Counted from the stretch's first letter, positions 44,901-56,900 are shown. The stretch is DNA of 64,000 bases from Cryptomeria japonica (GCF_030272615.1 NC_081413.1:445119038-445183037), one strand, 5' to 3'. A program made the numbers and translations. Notes: generated from the letters alone by a model not told the origin.

Positions 44901-45376
44901 TAAGGAGTGCTTTGGATGAGGGAAACTTGCTACTCAGCAAAATCTGTCAACCTCATCTATTTTGTGACGATGTGCTCACCAAGAAGCAATAGCTTCAAAC
45001 GGACTTACAGTCCTACTTAAGAACATTCAAGACTCCTTATGACTCCTTCGCAACATATGGGCAAACTGTTCACCGGTTCTAGATCTAGTCAGCCAAGATA
45101 GAGCAAGAGATCAGCACAAGGTCTAGGGATTTGCAGGAGCTTCAATTGGTATTACTTCCACGACTGCAAATTCTCTAGAAATGCTATCTGAACATGGATG
45201 CCCTGATAGTCACACAAGAATTGAGCACAATAGATGCCATGGAGGAACAAGTATCACAAATGCAGACAGAGAAGGAAGTGGCAACCTCCCTACTTGAGTC
45301 CTGGTCTCTCTCCATGAAGCAATTTTTGCAGGACTATAAAGTAGTTTTTGACAAGTATTATTCATTATTGTCATAA
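41981..45376 (+). pseudogene. Element E ORF2: ~1131-codon protein of unknown function, one frame
   Basis: One frame runs from MASTSHTSSST at 41981 to the stop after YYSLLS, with internal stops at 42449, 42620, 42872, 43994, 44033, 44036, 44780, 44990, 45080, 45086 and 45176 but no frameshift. The N-terminal ~300 residues match element C ORF2: ALSQVPARVIV, IRIILRRVHGD, MVIGYKTFSANRINFVS, LKFKFGKLLVG. A basic linker (KRSPAKKKIEVTPAKVFKRKRK region, likely nuclear targeting) follows, then a helical domain (~470-650). Next is a Lys/Glu-rich helix (44041-44500) and a C-terminal coiled-coil region. No enzyme motif is recognisable. Conservation between C and E suggests the protein had a selected function. 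Confidence 0.8.
44041..44500 (+). repeat. GAA/GAG-rich low-complexity tract in ORF2
   Basis: About 460 bp of purine-only codons encode repeats of EEEKKKEEE. The opposite strand gives long hydrophobic-looking frames that are artefacts. The tract is expected to form a single charged alpha helix. Element C ORF2 has only a much shorter charged region here, so the tract probably expanded by replication slippage. Confidence 0.85.
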
Positions 45377-45423
45377 ACTCTTATATATATATTTATGGAA
45401 ATAGGTTTTTCAATGGTACTTTG

Positions 45424-45790
45424 TCATTGTTGGCAAAGGGGGAGAAGTATATGGTTTTTAAAATTTTGATGGTCTTGAAATTTTGAAATTTTGACATATC
45501 AGGGGGAGAAGTATATCAGAAGGAGAAGTATTTGTTTTGAAATTTTGATATATGTTGTGATATATGCTATATGCTCTAATGATTATTCTCTAAATGCAAA
45601 ATTGCTATACACTCTATTGATTAAGGGATAGTGTATATGCTTAGGGGGAGCAATTTTTTTAATGGCAAGTTTTTGTTGTAAAACACTTAGATGTCAAAAT
45701 TTTATTTTTCTAAGTGTTGCCATCAATGCTAAAGGGGGGGATTGCTGGAATTTTTTATGTTTATGTTGTGATTTTCATTGATGAACACAC
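45424..45790 (+). other. PPT-flanking complementary boxes, element E
   Basis: Box 1 TCATTGTTGGCAAAGGGGG (45424 on), box 2 GTGTTGCCATCAATGCTAA (45714-45732), box 3 TTTTCATTGATGAACACAC (45772-45790). The core CATCAATG/CATTGATG is kept. Confidence 0.6.
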
Positions 45791-46919
45791 ACTTGTATTG
45801 AGATTCCCTTTATATGTATGAGCTTATGCTCAACCGGTAATTTGTTCCAACCAGTATGTTGTATACTAGTCTCTAGACTAGTGGTGATTTTGTAGAATGT
45901 GTTTCCCGGTCTGAAGCGGCATGTCGACCCCAAGCGATTCGCAGATCACAAGCAGTACAAGGAAGTGAAGCGGCACAACACATTCTTACCAGTCTTCATT
46001 TTTGTCAAACCAGCAAACGGCATTTTGTATGAACCGGTAACACTCTGTGATGAGTTACCAACCAGCATTTTGTGATGAGTTACCAATCCACCGATTGTTT
46101 GACAGTGCTGACACATTGACGGTGATTCTTGTGTCATGTTACTCAGTATGTCTAGATTCACTGAACCTAGGAAATTGTAATGTAATCCTATTGGACCGAC
46201 ATGAAATCAGATTCCTTTAAAAGGACATCATGTCTAGGGTTTTTAAGTTGTTGAAGAAGTTGCGAATAGGGTTTATGTTGAGCTAGGGTTTAAGGTGGAA
46301 GTGGAGAGCGATCTTATTAGAGAAGATCAAGTTGTAACTGAGAGAGAGATAGAGGAGACTGAAGTAATGCTGGAATGCATTAGTTGTGAGCAATACTGGA
46401 TCTAACCAAGCAATTTGTGCTAGTAGATAGATCAAACACTTGTTGATTACTCACATCTCTAACAAGTCAGTAGCTCTTAACCGGGTAGGCCTCAAAGCCT
46501 TTGTAAAATCCTCTAACAAGGTGGTTCACATATGTGAATCTAAAATCCTCTAACAAGGTAGTCTTTAGTCAAATTAATTTCCTAATAGACATTGAGATTC
46601 CTAATAGGATCTGTTCTAGTGAAGAACATTGTAAGACCTTAACCGGTCTGACTTTAACTGGTCTAGTTTTTATTCTGCAGATAGCGACTTGTGAGTTCCA
46701 TCTCACCATGGTTTTTGCCAGTTCGGTTTCCACATCAAATATCTTGTGTTATGGTTGTATTGCTTTTGTGGGTGAATGTTTTGTTCACATTTTGGTTTGC
46801 ATGTGTGATAACCGGTTTGATTGTCAGACTGCTTTACTAGTTTATCTTTAGACTATGTAAGTGTTTTAGTGCAAAGATTTTTTGCATACTAATTCACCCC
46901 CCCCTCTTAGTATTCATCA
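45743..46919 (+). repeat. Element E 3' LTR
   Basis: A 1177-bp LTR beginning TGCTGGAATTTTTT after the polypurine tract AAAGGGGGGG (45731-45740) and ending TATTCATCA before AGATT. It carries a ~37-bp duplication with a perfect 14-nt palindrome (46525-46538). Confidence 0.9.
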
Positions 46920-47441
46920 AGATTAAGGAGAGAAATACACGCAGACATCACTTGAAGGTGAAGCTAGGTTTTTGTTAAAGCATATCAGCATTACATCGGT
47001 ACTGAATCTAGCATATGAAGATGCTATTTTGAGTAGTACATTCTTATTGGATTTAACCATCCAATTGTAGTCAGTGTGACTCCCATTTTGTGATTGAGCA
47101 GTGAGCTCTAGGCACTTGGCCATTTTGCATGTGCAGACCCCATTTATGTACACTTACTATCTACAGTAGTATCATCTGATTGTGGGTAAGGTTTCCCACT
47201 ATGGTGTTTCCCCTTACAGGGTTTCCACATACAAATATTGGTGTTATGTGTTGTGGATGACTTTGTGTTTATGTTTCATGCACTAATCTTTACTGATATA
47301 GCAATTAACTATTAAAACTGTCTACTAGCATACTTAACTAGTTTACCGATATTAAGCATTAAGTTGGTTACATTGTTTTTGGGTTGAATTTATTTGACAA
47401 CTGATTCACCCCCCCCTCTTAGTTTTCCCCAAGACCTAACA
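46920..47441 (+). repeat. Family A 5' LTR (copy 2), right part
   Basis: Resumes with AGATTAAGGAG after element E and runs to AGACCTAACA, where the PBS follows. Together with 38614-39073 it makes a 5'-truncated but otherwise complete A LTR. Confidence 0.87.
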
Positions 47442-47443
47442 AT

Positions 47444-47455
47444 TGGTATCAGAGC
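47444..47455 (+). other. Copia A copy 2 primer binding site
   Basis: Perfect TGGTATCAGAGC two bases after the LTR. Confidence 0.88.
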
Positions 47456-47494
47456 TTAGTCCTCTTTTGCAGAAGTTTAACAACTTGAGATCTA

Positions 47495-50400
47495 ATGTCT
47501 ACTAACTATTTCAGGAAGGACAGTCCTAAACTTGATGGAACCAACTATGGTATATGAAAGATCAGAATGAAGACACATTTGAATTGCATTGGAAAGGACA
47601 TCTAGGATGTTACAAAGAATGGTTATACTACTATTGTACCAGGTCAACCTAGTCCAGCTAACTTGACTAAAGATGAAGAAAATGATTGCAAAGCAAGAGA
47701 AGCACTTCTGAGCGTATTATCAGATCAACAAATCATGGGACTATTAGATAGGTCTACTGCTAAAGCTATTTGGAATCATTTGGAAACACTGAATGAAGGA
47801 GATTCCATAGTCAATATTGCAAAACTTGAAAGCTTCCGGGTCAGGTATGAACATCTGAAAATGGAAGGAGATGAAAGGATTTCTTCTTTTATGGAAAGAG
47901 TAAATGAAATTGTTTTGGGTATTAAATGTTGTAGAGGAACCTTAAGTGAGGATGAAATTGTTTCAAAAGTTTTAAGAGGATTGCCACTGGCATACAAAAT
48001 GAAGGTTACTACTATAAATGAGTTAAGAACAATGCCTAATACATTAGTAACTAGGGATACATTGATTGGGAAACTTTTAGCTTTTGAGATTGAAGAATTT
48101 GGTCTTGTTGCTACTATTAAGATAGATTTGGCCTTTAAAGCATCAACATCATCTACTCCATCATTTGACAAATCTAATTGGAAAGCCTTTTATGCAAAAG
48201 AACTTGAAGAAAGCAAGAAAGAAAATGAAGAACTTGAAGAACTTGAAGCACTATTTGTAAAGAAAATGTCGAAAGGTCCAGTTGGAAGTAAGTATGAAGG
48301 TAAAGCACCCTTTAAATCTTTTAACTGAAATAATATTGGTCATATGGCTTCAAGATGCCCTGATAGACATGCTAGACTAAGAGAAGAATCTAGAAGAACA
48401 TACAAGCCTAACCCTGAATATCAGAGATACAGATTTAAGAAGAATAAAGAAAAATCTTGTTACATTGTTGATGAAGGTGTGACTGATGATTCTGATGAGG
48501 ATCCAGCAGACAATGGATGGGTTTTTGTTGCTATAGTAGAAGATCAACTGGCACCTACTGTTCAACCGGTAGAACAAGCCCTAATAGCTAAAGTGGAAAT
48601 AAAGGATGAATGGATCATTGACTCAGGATGCTCACATCATATGATAGGAGACAAATGTAAATTCTTGAACTTTCAAGAATACAATGGTGGTTTAGTAAGA
48701 TTTGGAGATGACAAAGCTTGTTCAATCAAAGGTAAAGGTAGAATATCTCTTGATGGTAAGCATAACACTGACAATGTCTACTATGCTGAAGGATTAAAGC
48801 ATAATCTTTTAAGTGTTGGTCAATTAGTTGAGATAGGATTTCAGTTACAATTTAAGAATGGAAAATGCAAAATCATGAATAGAACTAGTTTAGAAATTGC
48901 AACCGGTAATCAGACTAGAGGTAATATCTTTCATTTGAATAACAATGAAAAGACATGCTTGATTGCACATATAGATGAAAGTTGGTTATGGCATAAGAGA
49001 CTCTGCCATGTAAACTTTGATTGCATGGTAAAGATTAGTACTACTAAGGCAGTTAGAGATTTACCTAAAATTGTGAAACCTCAAAACACAATATGTAAGG
49101 AATGTCAATTTGGAATACAAGTTAGAGCTAGTTTCAAAAGTATTCCACAAAAATCCAATAATGCTCTTGATTTGATTCACACTGATTTATGTGGTCCAAC
49201 TAGAACTAAAAGCTTACAAGGTGATAGATATTTCATGCTAATCATTGATGACTATTCTAGAATGTGTTGGGTTACTTTTCATAGAGAAAAATCAAAAGCA
49301 CTTGAAAAGTTCAAACTGTTTAAAGAAATGGTTGAAAATTAAACCGGTAAGAAAATCAAATGTTTAAGATTAGATCAAGGAGGAGAATTCACATCTAAGG
49401 AATTTAATACATTCTGTGAAGTGAATGGAATCAGAAGACAACTATTAGCACCTTAGACACCATAGCAGAATGGAGTTGTTGAAAGGAAAAACAAAACTAT
49501 CTTGGATGCAACAAGAAGTATGTTATCAAAAGAAAACCTACCACATCTGTATTGGAGAGAAGCAGTCGGTACAACGGTCTATACATTCAACAAAGTTCAC
49601 ATCAAAGGGGAAACTAGTAAGACCCCTCATGAATTATGGTTTGGTAATACTCCTACTCTTAAGTATTTCAGAATCTTTGGAAGTAAATGTTATATCAGAA
49701 GAGATGAGTATATTGGAAAATTTGATCCTAAAAGTGATGAAGGAATATTTCATGGTTATTCATCTAAGAGCAAGGCATATAGAAGTTTTAACAAAAGATT
49801 GCAGAAAATTGTTGAGAGTACAAATGTAAAGATTGATGAATAATTCAGAGGAACTTCAAGGTATATAGACTCTGAACTAGCAACAAAATTTTTGACAAAT
49901 GAACCTACATTAAATCCACTAGTACAGAATGAAGATCTAGCTACCCTGGTACCATCTGAGGATTCCACAGTAATTGAAGAACAACATCAATTAAAGACAC
50001 TCCAGTATGTAAGATTGAATCATTTTGAAGATCAAATAATTGGAAACAAGTTTAAAGGAGTTATGACAAGAGGAAGATTGGCAAATGAAGAGGTATGTCT
50101 TATTTCTAAAATTGAACCATCATTTGTTAATGAGGCATGTGAAGATAAATTTTAGATTAAAGCTATGGAAGAAGAATTAGAACAAATTGAGAAAAATAAC
50201 ACTTCGACATTAGTTCCCCGGCCTAAAAATAAAAATGTAATTGGAACCAAATGAGTATTCAGAAACAAACTTAATGAAGATGGTAAGGTTGTCAAAAATA
50301 AAGCAAGACTAGTGTGTAAGGGATATTCTTAGAAGGAAGAAGTTGATTACAATAAAACCTTTACACCGATAGCTAGAATTGAGGTAGTTAGATTATTCTT

Positions 50401-51648
50401 GACTTTTACAACACACAAGAACTACAAAGTTTATCAAATGGATATTAAATGTGCATTTTTGAGTGGAGATCTTGAAGAGGAAGTCTATATTGGACAACTT
50501 GATGGATTTTCTTTGACATATGACAATGATATAGTTTGCAGGTTAAGAAAAGCTCTGTATGGATTAAAACAAGCTCCAAGAGCTTGGTATGCAAGATTGG
50601 ATAAGTATCTTTTAAAGATTGGTTCTACTAAAGGAAATGCAAACAATAATTTATATTACAAATAACTAATGATGACATCTTGATTATAGAATTATTCATT
50701 GATGATATAATCTTTGGAGGAGAAGATGGATTATGTAAGGAATTTTCTATTAAAATGTAGCAAGAATTTGAAATGTCTATGATTGGAGAAATAAAATTCT
50801 TTTTAGGATTGCAGATTTCACAGACTGATAAAGGTATATTCTTGAGTCAATCCAAGTACCTAAAAGAGTTACTAAAGAAATTTGGGATGGAGAACTCTAA
50901 ACCGGTAAGCACACATATGACTACAAATGACAAATTATCTCAAAGGGATGAATCTACATGTATTAATCCAGCTAGATACAAATCTATGATAGGAGGTTTA
51001 TTGTATTTAACACAAACCAGAGTTGATATTATGAATGCAATATGTATTGTTTCAAGATTTCAAAGTAATCCTAGAGAAAATCATGAATCAGCAGTAAAAA
51101 AGATTTTCCGATAGTTACAAGGCACTATAAATCTTGGATTATGGTATCCTAGAGATGAAAATTTTGATCTATGTGCATACCCGGATGCAAATTGGGCAGG
51201 AGATGTGGATGATAGAAAAAGAACCACCAGCGGAGCATTCTTTCTTGGAAAAAGATTAGTTTCTTGGTTGAGTAAGAAACAAAGTTGTACATCTTTATCA
51301 GCAGCAGAATCAGAATATGTTGCAGCAGCAACTAACTATACATAGGTATTATGGCTTAAGCAAATGTTGAAAGACATAAAGGTAAAATGAAAGGATCCTA
51401 TTACTATCTATTGTGATAACATTGCAGCAATTGATATATCCAAGAATCCAGTACTACATTCTAAAATGAAACATGTTTCTATCAAACTGAATTTTCTAAG
51501 GGAAAGAGTTGAAGCAAAGGAGATAAAACTAGTTTATGTGAATACTAAAGAACAACTTGCAGATATTTTTACAAAACCTTTGCCTAAGGAGACTTTTGAA
51601 TATCTCAGAGATCAGCTTGGAGTCATACCACCATCGGTAGAGACTTAG
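47495..51648 (+). pseudogene. Copia A gag-pol, near full length
   Basis: Starts MSTNYFRKDSPKLDGTNYG and stays in one frame to about 50662. A one-base loss in TTACAAATAAC then shifts it, and the second frame runs to the end. Gag core: AKAIWNHLETLNEGDSIVNI. The zinc knuckle is damaged (first Cys lost, stop in place of the second). Protease: WIIDSGCSHHMIGDKCKF. Integrase: WLWHKRLCHVNF, CKECQFG, LIHTDLCGP, LRLDQGGEF, NGVVERKNKT. RT: MEEELEQIEKNN, YQMDIKCAFLSGDLEEE, ALYGLKQAPRAWY and an intact active site FIDDIIFGG. RNase H: DANWAGDVDDRKR through LADIFTKPLPKETFEYLRDQ. About a dozen stops. It is the best-preserved autonomous copia here. Confidence 0.9.
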
Positions 51649-51793
51649 AAAGTTGATGATTGTCATCAATCGGTAGAATTAACAGACAAATCTTTTATTT
51701 CGGTTTTTGATGAGGAAGCAACTTCTCAGGGGGAGTAGTTGGTATATTGAATTGATTGGTATTTTTATATGAACTTGGTTTTGTTTTAACTTT

Positions 51794-52073
51794 GGAATTT
51801 GATGTCAAAGGGGGAGAGATTGGTATGGAAAAACTTTGAAAAACACAAGGAAAACACATGTTGCTCCTAGGGGGAGAGATTGTTGTTTGGGAGAGATTAT
51901 TACTCTCTATATGTATTTTGATTTCTGGTTATGATCTTTTTGAAGATTGTTGGTTTTTGGTATTTGGCATTTATATTTTGGCACTTTGATGCTTTTTCCA
52001 TCTTGTGTTGCCATCAATGCCAAAGGGAGAGATTGTTGGTATTTTGGTATGGTTTTGTCATTGATGTCAACAC
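51794..52073 (+). other. PPT-flanking complementary boxes, copia A copy 2
   Basis: Box 1 TTTGATGTCAAAGGGGGAG (51798 on), box 2 GTGTTGCCATCAATGCCAAA (52005-52024), box 3 TTTTGTCATTGATGTCAACAC (52053-52073). Boxes 2 and 3 can pair over about 19 nt with two C:A-type mismatches, and the loop holds the polypurine tract and the LTR start. Confidence 0.68.
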
Positions 52074-53094
52074 CTACTAAAACACTAGCACTTTAGAGAT
52101 CCAACAACATTCACCGGCAAGCAAGTAACTATTGCATAGTTACTGGTATATGGTACACTGATAGGATATAATAATCACCGACACTTGGAAACATATGGAA
52201 AACACTTGGTAATATCGAAGACATTGTGTGGACATCTTGTCTAAATGAATTAATCATTGGTATATTCATATTTGCATGTTTTCTTTTATCGACAAATACA
52301 TCTAGGGTTATCCAGGGTTACAACGATAGGTTTATCTCTTCTAGATTAGCACGACATACTATGAAGATGATTAATTATTGTTGTAAATGCATTAAGCCGA
52401 CATGTTCAATCAGTTATTGCATCGGATATTATATTACCTGTAAAATGCTTTTATTGTAATATCTTGTAGAGTCGACCTACTAAAATTGGTCTTAGGTTAT
52501 GGTATAAATGTAAGATCTTATTTGTAAGATCAGGAGTGGAATGCAAAAAAGAATTGTGTGAAGGTATATGCGAGATTAAGCAGAGTAATACAAGAAGACA
52601 TCATTTGAAGGTGAAGCTAGGTTTTTGTGAAAGCATATTAGCATTACACTGGTATTGAATCCAGCATATGAAGATGTTATTTTGAGCAGTACATTCTTAT
52701 TGGAATTAACCATCCAATTGTAGTTAGTGTGACTCCCATTTTGTGATTGAGCAGTGAGCTCTAGGTGCTTGGCCTTTCTGCATGTGCAAACCCCATTTAT
52801 GTACACTTACTATCTGCAGTAGTATCATCTGATTGTGGGTAAGGTTTCCCATCATTGTTTTTCCCCTTACAGGGGTTTCCATGTACAAATATTGGTGTTA
52901 TGTCTTGTGAATGACTTTGTGTTTATGTTTCATGCACTAATCTTTACCAGTATAGCAATTAACTATTAAAACTGTCTATCGACATACTTAACTGGTTTAC
53001 CGGTATTAAGCATTAAGTTGGTTAAGTTGTTTTTGGTTTGAATTTATTTGACAACTGATTCACCCCCCCTCTTAGTTGTCCTCGAGACCTAACA
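52034..53094 (+). repeat. Family A 3' LTR (copy 2)
   Basis: A 1061-bp LTR from TGTTGGTATTTTGG to ACCTAACA, preceded by the polypurine tract AAAGGGAGAGAT (52022-52033). It is the reference copy for family A in this window. TATA-like box at 52503. Confidence 0.9.
52503..52509 (+). promoter_or_regulatory. TATA-like box in A 3' LTR
   Basis: TATAAAT in the same context as 7749-7755. Confidence 0.4.
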
Positions 53095-53932
53095 GTTTCT
53101 ACTATCATTAAAAGGGACAAAACTCCTAAAGGTCCTACCCAAAGGAGTAAAATTATTTTGAAAGGCATTGGACCATCTTCTTCATCTTCTTAAGACAAAA
53201 CCTCTAAATGTAATGTCATAACCCGTTGAGGTAAAGTCACCTTGCAAGGCGTTCCATCCAGGACCACAACCTCATCATCCACCAAGAATAAGTATGACCT
53301 TGTAGATCAGTTAGGGAAGACACCCACCCTCATTTCCATCTTTGAGCTTTGATGCATATCTCCTGCACATAAGGCCATCCTTGACAAGACTTTGAGAGAA
53401 ATTTTTGTACCCATTGATCTGAATATGGACCAGTTTCAAGCCATGGTGGGATACCTTTTTTCTCTGCATACTCTCACATTTACAGAAGGTGATGATGCAT
53501 CTATAACCTGGGCTCATAATGCACCTCTACATATTGATTCCTTTATCTATAAAAAATACATCAAATGAGTCTTGATAGATGGAGGAGTAGGTTTGAGCAT
53601 TTGTACATTAAACACTATTAAACAATTGGGATATTCTGAAAAAGGTTGTGAATTCTAAACATGCAATCACCATTAAAGCTTATGATGACAAAGAGCGCTC
53701 ATCCAAGGGAATAGTCACGTTACCTATGAGAATTGGGCTAGTCACGAAGGATGTGGTTTGTTATGTCCTTGATCTAGATCTCACATACAATATAGTCTTG
53801 GGATGCCCATGGGCTCATGAAATGAGAGATGTTCCTTCTACATATCATCAATGTATTATGTTCCCACACAATGGAGTTGAAGTGGCAGTTAAAGGTGATC
53901 TAAAACCATTCATGTATTGCAACAACCTATGA
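53095..53932 (+). pseudogene. Gypsy 2 pre-protease and protease remnant
   Basis: The block KYDLVDQLGKTPTLISIFEL and QFQAMVGYL parallel gypsy 1 (23480-23660). The catalytic segment VLIDGGVGLSICTLN lies near 53569-53613. After a frameshift near 53640 the sequence continues ITIKAYDDKERSSKGIVTLP, DLDLTYNIVLGCPWAHEM and STYHQCIMFPHNG. The protease is recognisable but split between two frames and contains stops. Confidence 0.8.
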
Positions 53933-54545
53933 TTGAGAATAGAAATAATAGTCCTAGTCAATCAAGAAGTTGTTCCATCTTCAGCATATAGTGATCCTCA
54001 ATCATTGAAAGCTTCTACATCCAAACAAACAAAGATCAAATAAAAGTTCAATGTTAAAGACTTGGGATGTGGTGAGTATATCTTTCATGTTGATCAACTC
54101 CCACTATCTCCTAAGACATTTTGTCAATAGGAACATACTACAAACAATTTGTAATATCAAGGAACTGGTTGTGAACCACCTAGTGTTGTGGCTACTAAGT
54201 CTGAATGCAAATCTCCTCTAGTGGTGCAAGCAGCTCTTCATATCAATAGTCCTAAGAGTGGTTCCACCAAAGAATCTGTTGAATATATCACCAAACCTCT
54301 TGATAACTCCTATAGCTTTACCATTTCATCCACTCATTCTATTTCCACTCCTCTCCCAGACATGGATCAACAAGAATCAAAAAAGCCCTTACTCATTGGG
54401 TATAAGAAAATAAAGCTATGAAAAGAAAAATATAAAAGTTGAAAACAAAGAGAAGTCTTTTAGTTTAAATCAAAATCAAGAGCTATTAGACTCTATAAAA
54501 ATCAAATTCAAGGGTAAAAGTCCCATGAAATAAAAATAACAAGAG
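53933..54545 (+). other. Gypsy 2 linker after protease, decayed
   Basis: A weak coding-like stretch (54188-54421, open for 77 codons, Ser/Pro/Thr-rich) corresponds in position to the gypsy 1 protease-RT linker. No domain motif is visible, and the G-patch-like segment was not found here. Confidence 0.45.
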
Positions 54546-55129
54546 TTGATCTACCTTATTATCAAAATAACTGGGGGCAAAAGTTCTAAAATTTTAAGTC
54601 AAAAAGAATACTTGTTGATCCTAAGTCTCCATCATGCCATCCTACTTTCACTTCCTTTTGCAATCATAAGCCTTCATCACACATCCACTTGCTCCGCACA
54701 TCCTTTCCCTTCTGGTGATACATCATGGACCTTTAACAGAGCTTCCTCAAGGGAATTTGTTATCAGGGATGCCCAAAATTCTTTAGGTGACACGCATATG
54801 GGCCTATGTAGTTCACACATTAGTAATTCTATCTCAGTTCCTTCATCAAGGAAGATAATCAAGAGAGTAGTGTATCATTTAGTCAAGGAACAATGCAGTT
54901 ACAATAATAAGGTAAAGCATCGTAAATTTGAGATGGGTGACTTAGTTCTTAGAGAAAATCCTAAAAATCAGCAAGATGGAGAGAAGAAGGGAATTTCAAA
55001 CCAAATTGGCTTTGTCCTTATGTCATCACAACAATCTATGGATTAGTTTCATATTATCTGTCAAAACAAGATGGAGAAGCTTTGGAAGATCCTATCAAAA
55101 ACATGCACCTTTGTAGGTTTTACACATAG
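54546..55129 (+). pseudogene. Gypsy 2 integrase C-terminus
   Basis: The informative part is HRKFEMGDLVLRENPKNQQ near 54915-54980, followed in a shifted frame by the family's end motif (DPIKNMHLCRFYT, stop at 55127). It matches FHVGDLVLMEN and MNIMHLKRFYA in gypsy 1. Upstream of about 54840 the frame has no recognisable domain. The catalytic core is deleted. Confidence 0.72.
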
Positions 55130-56900
55130 CTTTGCAAAATATCATAATTCAAAACTACAAAAAAATTAAAATATATCAAAAATACAAAAAAAAAAATTCA
55201 AAAAAAAATTTATAAAAAATTAAAAAAACCGTTACTTAGTGAAAACCTGGCAAACAGATGCCTTGTGACACAAAAAAATGAAAAAATAAAAAAAATTAAA
55301 GAGAAATAAATCCGTCCAACAGTGAAAACCACTTTGGTGGTACCTTGAGCAAGTACCATGGTGAAAACTAGGTTACCAACACCATGTGTAGAGACATTGC
55401 TCCTGACCTCCTTTAAGATTCAATCTCATCCTTTCACCTTGCATATACTCATAGCCTATCTATCTATAATAAAATTACCCATTCTCATCATGGCTTGTTA
55501 TTGATCTACCTAAGATTAGTAAGCCATTCATAATAATCCTCCCTTTTCACCCCTTTGCGTCCGTAATAAATCAACTTCAATCTATAACTAGGGCAAAATC
55601 CTAAATCTAGTGATGGAAGTGATACCTTGAGCATTGCATATTTTGAAGAGCATCATCTTTTCATTCCTCCTTTTCACGGACAATCTGCAATAAGTCATTT
55701 TCATCGCCAATCTACAATAAAGTTTCGATCTTCTTCACAATAAAGTATTAGTTTCATGGATTCAGTCAGTTTCAGATGAGACGCAATCAATAGTGAGCTT
55801 TCAACAAATCAAATATTTCAACAAACATTGGCAACAATATGGTTTTCAGCATGATCAATCCTTTATCACGATGACAACATTGTGACCAAATCAAACATGT
55901 TAACATATGTGGCAAGAAACACAAATAACTTAAAGATTTCATTGTGTGTTGGTGTCAAGTCTTGGTTTTCTATTGATTTTATCTTTTGATGACATGTCTT
56001 TTAGCTTTTCCAGGATGTCTCTGACTAGAGATTATATCTCCATGATGTCTTTGACTAGAAAGGCAAGGATGGGATATGTTCACCTATTATTTTGTTGTTC
56101 GTGGATTGTCTCTTAGTAATGGTATGGCTTGTCCAACGATATGAGGACATTGTGAGTCTAGTGTGAATTGGGGCATTCCTTGTTTGCGACTATCTGATCT
56201 TTATGCAAATGGGTACATTAACTTTCTTGGTTGAACCTATGCCTCGATTGTCATAACCTATTTGCCATAATAAAGATCAATGATGATAAAGCACAGGAAG
56301 CTCTTTGACTTCCATATCTTCTACCTTTCATCCCCCTTTCATGATTGATCTCCATTGTCCTTCCCTGAGTTTGTGTAGCCCACTATCACATGACTGAGTA
56401 TAATGATGCCAAAAATATTTGCCTTTCATGTAGTTTGCACTTGCATTGCCACATATTAGAATTTCATACATACATATAGATATCACACTAGCATCACATA
56501 TTGCATATATCATTCATTAGTATTTGCATTCTCACATATAAATGATAAAATAATAACACATCATGCATCTTATCTTGTAAATAATCATATTATATCATTA
56601 TCATGCATTCTCATCATGTAAATTATCATAACATCCATCTACATATAGTACATCCACATTTGCATTCTCATTATATAAAAATAGAAAAGAACAAAAAAAT
56701 ATTGCATATCATTATATACATATTTGCATTCATAAGATAAAATGATCATATAAGATCATAACCATCATAATAATAATCATAAGCATCATATCATATAATC
56801 ATAAAATCTATAGAAGAATCACATAGGAACACATGTGTAGCATAGGAATCTAGAAATCATCAAAGCAAATAGATATTAAATTAGCTCAATCACGAAAGCT
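55130..56900 (+). other. Gypsy 2 3' untranslated region
   Basis: No gene. It contains A-rich runs, then the 'gtgaaaacctggcaaacag' and 'gtgaaaaccactttggtgg' blocks shared with gypsy 1. A repeated 'ggatgtct.tgactaga' pair lies near 56010-56065, and a CAT/ATA-rich low-complexity stretch at about 56450-56800. Confidence 0.6.

Larger units (their letters stand above)
39074..46919 (+). mobile_element. Complete non-autonomous LTR element E (TSD AGATT)
   Basis: A 7.85-kb element flanked by AGATT at 39069-39073 and 46920-46924, with 1139-bp and 1177-bp LTRs, a perfect PBS, two long decayed ORFs and a polypurine tract. Neither ORF nor the spaces between them contain protease, integrase, RT or RNase H motifs. 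Layout and ORF2 match element C although the LTRs are not alike. Confidence 0.9.
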
